Source: Bacteroidota bacterium (GTDB lineage: Bacteria > Bacteroidota > Ignavibacteria > Ignavibacteriales > Ignavibacteriaceae). Taken from it: a stretch of DNA of 37,218 nucleotides. The notes beneath the pieces are model-generated. The model worked only from the letters and a program-made list of their open reading frames with translations. It had not been told where the DNA came from and searched no databases. Position 1 is the stretch's first letter, and every line of letters starts with the position of its first letter. The position numbers and the translations under genes were made by a program. This document shows, piece by piece, positions 17,515 through 23,704 of the stretch. The DNA is taken from contig JAMCWE010000228.1 of the NCBI GenBank assembly GCA_023475265.1, positions 1 through 37,218 of the forward strand, given 5' to 3'.

Positions 17515-17530
17515 ACACAAACGTTTGTGT
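17515..17530. promoter_or_regulatory. Perfect 16-bp palindrome, likely LacI-family operator
   Basis: ACACAAACGTTTGTGT is its own reverse complement. The AAACGTTT centre with a middle CG is the hallmark of LacI-family operators. It lies 56-71 bp upstream of the GH13 start codon, in the only promoter region available to that gene. The regulator itself is not in the window. Confidence 0.7.
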
Positions 17531-17605
17531 ATATTTCATTGTTCTTATCCGCCCAAATTGACGGTATAAGCACTATTGTTTATATATTTCTTTTTTACAA
17601 TTATA

Positions 17606-17914
17606 CTAATCTTGTTCAAAAAAATCATCAATAGGATTCATGATTCTATCAATAACCTTTTTTGAGACGTGTGTATATATTTCAGTAGTCTTGGAACTAT
17701 TATGGCCCAGCAACTCTTGAAGATATCTTAAATCTATACCCTATTCAAGCAAGTGAGTTGCAAAAATATGACGCAGCATATGTGGCGTAACAGTTTTTGT
17801 TATTCCTGCTTTTTGAGCAGATTTTTTCAAAATATTTGCTACGCTTGTTGGACAATATTTGCAACCCTTTAGGACTTCAAAAAGATAAACTTTAGGTTTA
17901 GTTATGGTAGGAAT
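17606..17914 (-). pseudogene. Truncated tyrosine recombinase (XerD/integrase type) with in-frame TAG
   Basis: Translation of the minus strand gives the last ~100 residues of a tyrosine recombinase. It reads KVYLFE, then VTPHMLRHIFATHLLE with the H-x-x-R box, a TAG codon, then [26 protein letters not shown] with the GH and catalytic Tyr, and a stop at 17606-17608. In relatives the TAG position is usually a polar residue such as Q or N, so CAG-to-TAG is plausible. The N-terminal two thirds are missing; the open frame fades into an attC-like sequence from about 17915. No start codon fits. It may be the remnant of the integrase that built the cassette array. Confidence 0.82.
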
Positions 17915-18026
17915 GCCTGTTGCCAGACATCCCCCGGCGTGCAGTTAAGCGAAGGCGGGACTCTTTACTTACATGCCTGCCCCGCACTGCGGTGGGCCGG
18001 CTTTTGACGGATTAAAGATATTAGGT
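17915..18026 (-). repeat. attC-like site a (degenerate), next to the recombinase relic
   Basis: Read on the minus strand it opens ACCTAAT-ATCTTTAATCCG-TCAAAAGCCGG. This is the same opening as sites b and c (core box, then CTTTAAT, then AAAAGCCG or near). It continues through CCCACCGCAGTGCGGGGCAGG and GTCCCGCCTTCGCTTAACTGC. The far core box is poor (AACAGGC at 17915-17921 against GTTAGGC), so that boundary is uncertain. Confidence 0.5.
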
Positions 18027-18147
18027 AATCTCATTTATTTCCTAGACCCTATACAAAATAAATAATCAAGTTACTTTGCAAATCAACCATTGGATAAATT
18101 TCAGGCGATATTTTCAGTGAAGTTATTAGAATTATTATTCATGCAGC

Positions 18148-18621
18148 TTATTTTTGATTAACAATTAAATTCTGGAGTTGAAACTCATGGCGAATTGGAT
18201 GCATAACCGCATGCTCAAGCATAGCATCAATACAATATTCAACTCCCCAGTTGGAAGTATAAGTAGGAGAGTGAAATTTCTCTTCCGGTATTTCTGACAA
18301 CGGCAAACGCCATTTTTCAATTAGGTGTGAGACATATTCATTTGCTTTCATTTCAATTAACTCTGGTTCAGGTTCCTTTTCAATTTTAGGATCCGGTAGA
18401 TTCAATTTAATACATATCCAGATCATATAATTTCGAGCAGCTCTTAAAATGTGCCTAAGTAAAGTATCTAAAGATTCATAATTCTTATCGTCAGTTTCAG
18501 GCAAAATAACGCCAATTTTTTTAGCTTCACGCCACGTAAGTAAACATGATAATAAATGTTTTTCGTGTAATAAAATTAATGAACGTGCGCCATTATATTT
18601 ATATTTCTTTAAAGAATTCAT
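18148..18621 (-). CDS. DinB-like putative metalloprotein, cassette gene
   Basis: This protein has 157 residues from the ATG at 18621, chosen because AGAGG lies 5-6 nt upstream; a GTG two codons earlier is possible. It appears all-helical with spaced histidines: HEKHLLSCLLTW, LLRHILRAARNYMIW and LEHAVMHPIRHEF. This fits the DinB/YfiT four-helix metal-binding fold, often with three His ligands. The reaction is unknown; relatives include thiol-dependent transferases. It is one of several short, same-strand genes separated by attC-like sites, as expected of integron cargo. Its 3' tail before site a is about 120 bp, longer than for the other cassettes. Confidence 0.72.
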   Translation of the reverse strand: MNSLKKYKYNGARSLILLHEKHLLSCLLTWREAKKIGVILPETDDKNYESLDTLLRHILRAARNYMIWICIKLNLPDPKIEKEPEPELIEMKANEYVSHLIEKWRLPLSEIPEEKFHSPTYTSNWGVEYCIDAMLEHAVMHPIRHEFQLQNLIVNQK

Positions 18622-18731
18622 ACACACCTCTTACATTTGTAATATATTTAAATAAACTAATCCAATAGCAAAGGCAATTTCTATTGTTCTTATAATTTAT
18701 TCATACATAAATAACCAAATATTTTATTATT

Positions 18732-18791
18732 GCCTAACACCGTGGCTTTTCACCCGCCTGCCCGGCTTTTTATGGATTAAAGTTATTATGC
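18732..18791 (-). repeat. attC-like site b (60 bp)
   Basis: On the minus strand it runs from core box GCATAAT (18785-18791) to GTTAGGC (18732-18738), with AAAAGCCGGGC and GGGTGAAAAGCCACGG between as the inner arms. Size and the RYYYAAC...GTTRRRY layout are those of integron attC sites. It starts 4 bp after the stop codon of the HepT-like gene, the normal cassette position. Confidence 0.75.
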
Positions 18792-18795
18792 GTTT

Positions 18796-19148
18796 TTACG
18801 ACTTGCTTAAATCTTGAATTAATTTTTGAAGTTTTTCTTTTAATATTGGAAAATCATTTTGAGCAGTTTCCCAAACTACTTGAACATTTACTCCAAAATA
18901 ATCGTGAATAAGTATGTCTCGCATTCCGCTAATTTCTCGCCAGGGAATTTCTTGTGATTGTGTTTTTATTTCGGCAGGTATTTTCTTGCTTGCTTCTCAA
19001 TAACTTCTATAACTCTAATCAATGCAAATTGCGTCTTTTCGTCTTTGCTAAAATCTTCATAAGACATTTCGTTGATAAAAGCGATACCTTTATTTATAGA
19101 ATCATAAATATCGTTGAGGTAGTCTAAATAATCCCTATGATTTTTCAT
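18796..19148 (-). pseudogene. HepT-like HEPN toxin, frameshifted
   Basis: The first 55 codons (from ATG 19148) read MKNHRDYLDYLNDIYDSI... to VIEVIE. Reading then drifts to a stop at about 18966. One frame away the protein continues as [26 protein letters not shown] with the R-x4-H-x-Y HEPN RNase motif, and ends KLIQDLSKS at TAA 18796-18798. Adding one G at about 18998 (VIEVIGEA, as in the family) gives a clean 117-residue protein. It overlaps the antitoxin-type nucleotidyltransferase by 4 bp. In HepT/MntA pairs the toxin is an RNase silenced by AMP transfer from the partner, which needs the Tyr seen here. As it stands the toxin should be inactive. Confidence 0.85.
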
Positions 19149-19441
19149 ACAGCAATAGATTCATTTAAAATATTTTGGCCAATTCTTGGCTTTAATGAAT
19201 CTTTCATTACCAAATCAACATTAAGTTCTAACTTATCGGAAAGATAATTTTTTAATTCAACAAACTTTATTAGTGTAGGTACTTTTGAAAAAGTTACGAG
19301 AATATCTATGTCACTATTAATATTTTGTTGGTTCCTAACATATGAACCAAAAACTTCTATTGAAGCTACTCCATAGTTTTGACTTATGTACGGAATCAGT
19401 TTCCGAAGAATTAGCAATATTTCCTTCAAGTCCTTTTTCAT
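19145..19441 (-). CDS. MntA-like nucleotidyltransferase antitoxin
   Basis: This 98-residue minimal nucleotidyltransferase has G32-S33 in VFGSYVR, D44 and D46 in SDIDILV, and a third Asp (D76) in NVDLVM: the full GSx10DxD set. In the MntA/HepT system this protein adds AMP units to the HEPN toxin and so neutralises it. Its stop overlaps the toxin start (ATGA), so the two are translated together. The pair makes up one cassette between attC-like sites b and c. The antitoxin is intact while its toxin is frameshifted. Confidence 0.88.
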   Translation of the reverse strand: MKKDLKEILLILRKLIPYISQNYGVASIEVFGSYVRNQQNINSDIDILVTFSKVPTLIKFVELKNYLSDKLELNVDLVMKDSLKPRIGQNILNESIAV

Positions 19442-19490
19442 AAAATAAAAATGCTATTATTTATTTAATTATTCAACTGTAATCGGGAAT

Positions 19491-19546
19491 GTATAATGCG
19501 GTGGCTTTTCACCCGCTCGGCTATTGATAGATTAAAGATGTTATGC
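19491..19546 (-). repeat. attC-like site c (56 bp)
   Basis: On the minus strand GCATAAC (19540-19546) opens the site, followed by ATCTTTAATC, AATAGCCGAGCGGG and TGAAAAGCCACCGC; it closes with ATTATAC (19491-19497) in the place of GTTAGGC in site b. Sites b and c share the inner GTGAAAAGCCAC block. The site begins 10 bp after the stop codon of the second HEPN gene. Confidence 0.72.
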
Positions 19547-19556
19547 GCGGATATGA

Positions 19557-19976
19557 TTATCGATATTTATTTATTTCTTTTTTAAAATTCGAATATACTT
19601 CTTTTGCATTTTGGGTCAGAGGTTCCATTTTGTCAGCATATAAGTCTAATGCGTAAGCATGGCTGAAAAAATGTCTAAAAGCCAAATATTCACCTAAAGA
19701 ATTTTTCAACCCTTCAGATATTATTTTACTTTTCACAGCGGTTTCAATAAGCTCTTTATGTGAAGATTTGCCTTCTGGTATTTCAATGTTCTCTGCTATA
19801 AATATTTGTTTTAATATATTTTCTATCCCGTTATAAAAATTATGAAGCAGAGCGGCTGCGCCTGCAAGCTCTAAAGTGGATAAGTACGGAAGCTTTTCAT
19901 GGGTAGGAATTTCTTTAAGTACTTCGTCAATGTTTTCTAATTCAGCATTTATCTTTTTAGATAATCTTTCATCCAT
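19557..19976 (-). CDS. HEPN-domain toxin (HepT-like), second pair
   Basis: It has 139 residues from the ATG at 19976; a GTG at 19988 is also in frame. The ATG is preferred because it gives a short overlap (ATGGATGA) with the partner's stop. It is all-helical, with the HEPN motif R-x4-H-x-Y in FRHFFSHAYAL near the C-terminal third, as in RNase toxins of nucleotidyltransferase/HEPN pairs. ELAGAAALLHNFYNGIENIL matches the longer HepT-like branch. It forms one cassette with the nucleotidyltransferase upstream. Unlike its neighbour at 18796, it is complete. Confidence 0.82.
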   Translation of the reverse strand: MDERLSKKINAELENIDEVLKEIPTHEKLPYLSTLELAGAAALLHNFYNGIENILKQIFIAENIEIPEGKSSHKELIETAVKSKIISEGLKNSLGEYLAFRHFFSHAYALDLYADKMEPLTQNAKEVYSNFKKEINKYR

Positions 19977-20238
19977 AAAGAAGAACACCTTCAGACTTTA
20001 TCATTTCATTTAATAAAGATTTCTTCTTTAGGTCAATCAAGTCTACTGGTTTTGAAAGAGAAAATATTAGCTCACTATAAAATTTAAAGAATAGAGAATT
20101 TTCTATTCCATCTACAGCCAGGTCAATGTCATTGGCGGCTCTTTTGTCTTCTATGTTTGAGCCGAAAAGATACAGCTTTGAAACATTATATCTTTTGGCT
20201 ATTTCTAATAATTTATATTTATCTTCATTTGATATCAT
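19969..20238 (-). CDS. Nucleotidyltransferase-domain antitoxin, second pair
   Basis: This small nucleotidyltransferase of about 89 residues starts at ATG 20238 (a TTG at 20244 is possible). Its motif is LFGSNIEDKRAANDIDLAV: G-S followed ten residues later by D-x-D, plus a third Asp in PVDLIDL. It overlaps the HEPN gene by 8 bp, a typical antitoxin-toxin arrangement with translational coupling. It is a different branch from the MntA copy at 19145, so the two neighbouring pairs are not a recent duplication. Confidence 0.82.
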   Translation of the reverse strand: MISNEDKYKLLEIAKRYNVSKLYLFGSNIEDKRAANDIDLAVDGIENSLFFKFYSELIFSLSKPVDLIDLKKKSLLNEMIKSEGVLLYG

Positions 20239-20280
20239 ATTCAAAACTAACTTTAAATACTCTTTTTTGCAACCAAATGT

Positions 20281-20454
20281 TTATTGTATAAGGCATTGTT
20301 TTTAAGCCGCCGCCTAACATCGGCAACATAGTTTTGAAAACTACTGCAGATAATTCTTTATAAATTTGTTTTGTTCACTACACTCAAAGAGCAACTAACG
20401 CCACTAACTTGCAAATGCCGCATACTTTAAAGCAGTCGCTTTGATTTCGGTTAT
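20281..20454 (-). repeat. attC-like site d and a gene-free mini-cassette
   Basis: On the minus strand GTATAAC (20448-20454) is followed by CGAAATCAAAGCGACTGC and GCGGCATTTGC, and closes near GTTAGTG/GTTAGTT (20391-20402): about 60 bp with attC spacing. About 70 bp further on, GTTAGGC (20312-20318) is followed by GGCGGCTTAAAAACAATGCC, like a shortened second site. The stretch between carries no reading frame. The rest of 20245-20667 shows nothing else recognisable; site d is 214 bp from the stop of the DUF2200 gene, further than usual. Confidence 0.45.
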
Positions 20455-20667
20455 ACAGTTTTTATTTATTTATCAATTTAACTGCCGCTAAATTCTTTTA
20501 ATATTTGTTTTATAAAATATTATAAAAAATATCTAAGTGAAATATTTTAATTTATATACCGATAAACCTTACTTTGCCAAAGTGATGTTGCGATAGCACG
20601 TCCACATTTCTTTGCCTGTAAGTTTGACTTTACACAATGCTTTTTTTGATTTTCTCTTTAATACTTT

Positions 20668-21018
20668 TTACTTCCTTAAAATCTTCTCCATTGTCTTTCC
20701 TTTTGCCAATTCATCAACCAGCTTATCTAAATAACGAATCTTTTGCATTAGTTTGTCTTCTATTTCTTCCACGCGATAACCACAAATTACACCGGTAATT
20801 TTTGAAACATTTGGATTGATTTGCGGTGCCAGTTCGAAAAATGATTTAAAATCACTTTTATTGTCGATTTGTTGTTGCAATGTTTGCCTATTATATCCTG
20901 TTAGCCAAAATATAATCTCATCTACTTCTGCTTTTGTGCGTCCTTTCCTTTCCGCTTTTTGTATATACAACGGATAGACACTAGCAAAAGTGGTTCTAAA
21001 TATTCTTGTATTATCCAT
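20668..21018 (-). CDS. DUF2200 family protein, cassette gene
   Basis: This 116-residue protein matches the DUF2200 family over its whole length as I recall it: [60 protein letters not shown] and [21 protein letters not shown]. The function is not known. These short cytoplasmic proteins occur scattered across unrelated bacteria, in keeping with a mobile-cassette origin. The start is the ATG at 21018. It lies 48 bp from attC-like site e on its 5' side. Confidence 0.88.
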   Translation of the reverse strand: MDNTRIFRTTFASVYPLYIQKAERKGRTKAEVDEIIFWLTGYNRQTLQQQIDNKSDFKSFFELAPQINPNVSKITGVICGYRVEEIEDKLMQKIRYLDKLVDELAKGKTMEKILRK

Positions 21019-21065
21019 TTTACTTATTACCTAATATTTAAGTCTTATGTCCATATTTTGATAAG

Positions 21066-21233
21066 GCATAACGCTGTTGTTTTTTGCCCAGCTTGTCCCG
21101 ATGTTCCTTGGCGGGACCTGCCTTTATTATTTTTTTACAAAACTTTTTTGTCATTGGATTTTATTATTCTCTTGCCTGCCCGCCATAGCCATCAAGCGAA
21201 GGCGGGACTATTTACTTATTAAAGAGGTTAGGC
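21066..21233 (-). repeat. attC-like site e (168 bp, long)
   Basis: On the minus strand it opens with GCCTAAC (21227-21233), 11 bp after the stop of the EreA/ChaN-like gene, and closes with GTTATGC (21066-21072). After the opening come CTCTTTAATAAG and AAATAGTCCCGCC, the same layout as the other sites. Inside are two hairpins, GTCCCG...CGGGAC (near 21095-21117) and CCCGCC...GGCGGG (near 21179-21206), which are common in long attC sites. Confidence 0.72.
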
Positions 21234-21244
21234 AATTTCTTTTA

Positions 21245-22729
21245 TTAGTAATCAACTCTCTCATAATATTTTCTGTACAACTTTAAATAATCCTGAGGTT
21301 TGAATTTTTGTCCAGGCATAAATCCATGCACCATCGTTAATAAATATTTGCTGGCTTCAATTTTTTCCTTTGTAGTCCCTACCCATAATACTCCAACTGC
21401 ATCGAGATATTTTATTTTTGGTAGGACATCTTTCCAAATACTTTCCCACTCTAACTTAGGAAGTAATTGTGTTCCCATAATTGCAGGACCGAAACCTAAT
21501 TCACGTAATAATAATTTTGTTTTAATATCAGCGGGATTATTGTAATACCTATCAAAGATTTCTTTCTCAAATTCTTTTGAATCTAATCTATTTATTCCGT
21601 CATAATTATTTTCTTTAAACCATGTTTGCCATTCAGATATTTTATTAAATTTTTGCCCGGTTAACATTTGTAAAGATTCCTTTGCTTCATTATAATATCT
21701 TTCAGCTAAAGCGCCGGGTAAGTATTTTTCTAAGTACTGCATTCTACTGATATCTGCTTCAATTACGTTCTTACTAAAAATATAAGCAAGGTAATGCGCT
21801 GGAGATTGTTCCTCTCTCCTTAAAATAAACCCATCAAAATCTTCCCACCGCCAACTTGGAATATTTTCCCATGTAATATCGCGACTGTAAACAAATATAT
21901 TTGAATCCCCGGCAGCAGCAAAGGGAGAGTTTTCCAGCATTTGTTTTGGTGCTTTCCACTGGTTTATCGAAAGGACTGAGTCTGCGCCAAATTTTTCTAT
22001 TAAATAATGCGCTAAATAAAAACCTTTTGTTTCTGATTCCGGCAATGCATTACCAACATTTTTATGCACATTGCTTTTGATTAGATGCATGTTTCCATAA
22101 AAAATTATAGCCTTTTTATTCTTATTTTTAGCTAAATAATTAATTATTCTTTTTGCAGAAAGGCTGTCTCTGATATTAACAAAAAATTTTGCATCTTCTT
22201 CCCTTGTCCGTTTTATTCCTTCAGGATTATCGAATACGTTAAATGTCTCACCGGCGAGGATGTCAAAATATATTTTGGGGACTTCTCTTTGCTCATTGAA
22301 GCTTTTAACTTTCAAAGAAATATTTCTTAAGTCTTCACAAAATTCTATCCATTCTAGAGTATTATAAGGCAACCAGAATTTAATAAGAGGAGTTAAATTT
22401 CCGGTTGCAATAAAATTCTTAAGATTTGAAACCTCTTGAGTATCTGCTTCTAAAACCAAAACAATGTTATCTGATTTTGATTCTCCGGATTTAACCATTT
22501 CAAGCCACTTATCAAGGAGAAAGATTAGGCTCTTATATGGGAGAGGATAACTGTGTGCAAAATCTGCAAGCATTATTATTTTTTTATTCGCTAATTGATT
22601 AACTAAGTATGCATTTGGATGAGTAAAATATTTTTGTTTTTTTACCCCGCAATTAATGGAAGAAGTTAAAATGATTAATAAAAGCGCAACTCGTGTTATA
22701 GAATTGCGAAAGAAATAAGCTTTTTCCAT
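21245..22729 (-). CDS. EreA/ChaN-like predicted lipoprotein (494 aa), cassette gene
   Basis: The signal peptide has a possible lipobox SINC with Cys27. The body resembles the erythromycin-esterase/ChaN-like superfamily: KKIIMLADFAHSYPLPYKSLIFLL near the start (the position of the G-E-x-x-H motif in those enzymes), VLVLEADTQEV, and FYGNMHLIK, a His-containing strand typical of the fold. The usual leading Glu is replaced by Asp (LADFAH), so esterase activity is uncertain. The remaining ~200 residues show no known motif. GAGGTGG lies before the ATG. It is flanked by GTTAGGC boxes on both sides (22754-22760 and 21227-21233), marking a cassette, unusually large for this array. Confidence 0.65.
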   Translation of the reverse strand: MEKAYFFRNSITRVALLLIILTSSINCGVKKQKYFTHPNAYLVNQLANKKIIMLADFAHSYPLPYKSLIFLLDKWLEMVKSGESKSDNIVLVLEADTQEVSNLKNFIATGNLTPLIKFWLPYNTLEWIEFCEDLRNISLKVKSFNEQREVPKIYFDILAGETFNVFDNPEGIKRTREEDAKFFVNIRDSLSAKRIINYLAKNKNKKAIIFYGNMHLIKSNVHKNVGNALPESETKGFYLAHYLIEKFGADSVLSINQWKAPKQMLENSPFAAAGDSNIFVYSRDITWENIPSWRWEDFDGFILRREEQSPAHYLAYIFSKNVIEADISRMQYLEKYLPGALAERYYNEAKESLQMLTGQKFNKISEWQTWFKENNYDGINRLDSKEFEKEIFDRYYNNPADIKTKLLLRELGFGPAIMGTQLLPKLEWESIWKDVLPKIKYLDAVGVLWVGTTKEKIEASKYLLTMVHGFMPGQKFKPQDYLKLYRKYYERVDY

Positions 22730-22753
22730 TTATCCACCTCTATATTTTGAATT

Positions 22754-22760
22754 GCCTAAC
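22754..22760 (-). repeat. Core-box GTTAGGC at the upstream edge of the cassette array
   Basis: On the minus strand GTTAGGC lies 24 bp before the start of the EreA/ChaN-like gene. The sequence before it (AATTATGCGCAGTATAAGTAATA) is AT-rich and does not fold like the other sites. It could be the last part of a lost attC or an attI-like point; no integrase gene lies beyond it up to 23705. Confidence 0.4.
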
Positions 22761-23064
22761 TATTACTTATACTGCGCATAATTATTATCTTGGGAACATA
22801 GACCTGCACAAAGCCGCCTATCTACATTCCTATTCATAAAAATTCAAACTAAATTCAGAACATTTAAAAATATCCACTGCACATCTATCACCTATAAAAT
22901 TTTTCATTTTTAATTTTGAATTGACATCGCAGCTCGCCCAATTCATATTCCCGCATAGTGCCGATACAAATACTTGTTCAACTTATAAAATAATTTTATT
23001 ATAAACTATAATATTTTCCGCTTAATATTATTTAATGCCTCTAGTGTTTATTTCCTTCTTGCCT
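22761..23064. other. Gene-free AT-rich stretch at the cassette array edge
   Basis: This is the first part of the 975-bp gap between divergent genes. No reading frame, RNA gene or convincing promoter box was found here. It separates the last core box of the cassette array from the paired hairpins and the phased repeat. Confidence 0.5.
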
Positions 23065-23133
23065 TCACTCTGCTAAGAGTGATATATTATTAAACCTAAA
23101 CCAATAAATAAATTTCTAAACTTCTTTAGAAGT
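23065..23133. repeat. Two similar hairpins followed by the same TGATATATT-type flank
   Basis: TCACTCT-GCTA-AGAGTGA (23065-23082) and ACTTCT-TT-AGAAGT (23120-23133) are short perfect hairpins. Each is continued by (G)TGATATATT. They look like diverged copies of one REP-like element. The second has a following T run and could act as a weak terminator. Confidence 0.5.
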
Positions 23134-23245
23134 GATATATTTTTTGCAATCAAGACTTTACGTTTTATCTTCACCTCCCATTATTTCATTAACCAATCAA
23201 AGCCTAATTTTTCTTCGAAATTCGTTATTTTTCAATCCCGGCACT

Positions 23246-23510
23246 CATTTTAGGAAACCACACGTCATTTTACGAAATTTTTTCTCATTTTATAGAACCA
23301 GGCACCGTTTTAGCACTCCAAATTGTCATTTTAAGAAAATTTCTCTCATTTTAATAAACCACGAGGCATTTTACAATTCCGTTCTGTCATTTTACGATTC
23401 TAAAATGCCATTTTACAATCCCACGAGGCATTTTAGGATTCCGGTTTGCCATTTTATAATCTTGCGCTGCCGTTTTAGAATCCCAAATTACATTTTATAA
23501 ATCCGGAAGG
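23246..23510. repeat. Array of 13 degenerate units with a 20-21 bp period
   Basis: A core CATTTTA (sometimes CGTTTTA) recurs with its C at 23246, 23266, 23286, 23306, 23327, 23347, 23367, 23388, 23409, 23429, 23450, 23471 and 23491. The twelve steps are all 20 or 21 bp, mean 20.4. Units approximate GNCATTTTANRAWYCC plus about 4 variable bases; the core is kept while the rest varies. A 122-codon plus-strand reading frame crosses the array, but the period is not a multiple of three and the translation is low-complexity, so it is not called as a gene. The array sits in a divergent promoter region. Confidence 0.85.
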
Positions 23511-23704
23511 CTTCCAGACAATTATAAATATTATTTTAGCTTTTATTAAATCACATTACACGGAAATTTGTTTTCGCAGCATCTTCCTTCAGAGTTTGCA
23601 TGAAAATTATATGGCAAAATTAATACTCATCCCCCGCCCCCTTCTGTTGATGCTTAATTAATCAAGAATCATTAAATTGCTTATCATAATTGCAGAATAA
23701 TTTT

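Noticed and set aside
604..17760. Reassigned TAG codon (alternative genetic code) to explain TAG inside the kinase and the recombinase
   Set aside because: The propeller gene ends in TAG exactly after its sorting-domain tail (10422-10424) and nnr ends in TAG overlapping the VanZ-like start (29489). A third gene is cut by TAA, not TAG.
20959..21286. Two plus-strand reading frames across attC-like site e
   Set aside because: They run through the hairpins of the site, contain no family motif, and oppose the direction of all cassette genes.
23132..23500. 122-codon plus-strand reading frame over the phased array
   Set aside because: Its translation is a low-complexity shadow of the DNA repeat, the repeat period is not a multiple of three, and no ribosome-binding site or family is seen.
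23246..23510. CRISPR array
   Set aside because: Units are only about 20 bp with a 7-bp core, there are no separate conserved repeats and unique spacers of CRISPR length, and no cas genes are near.
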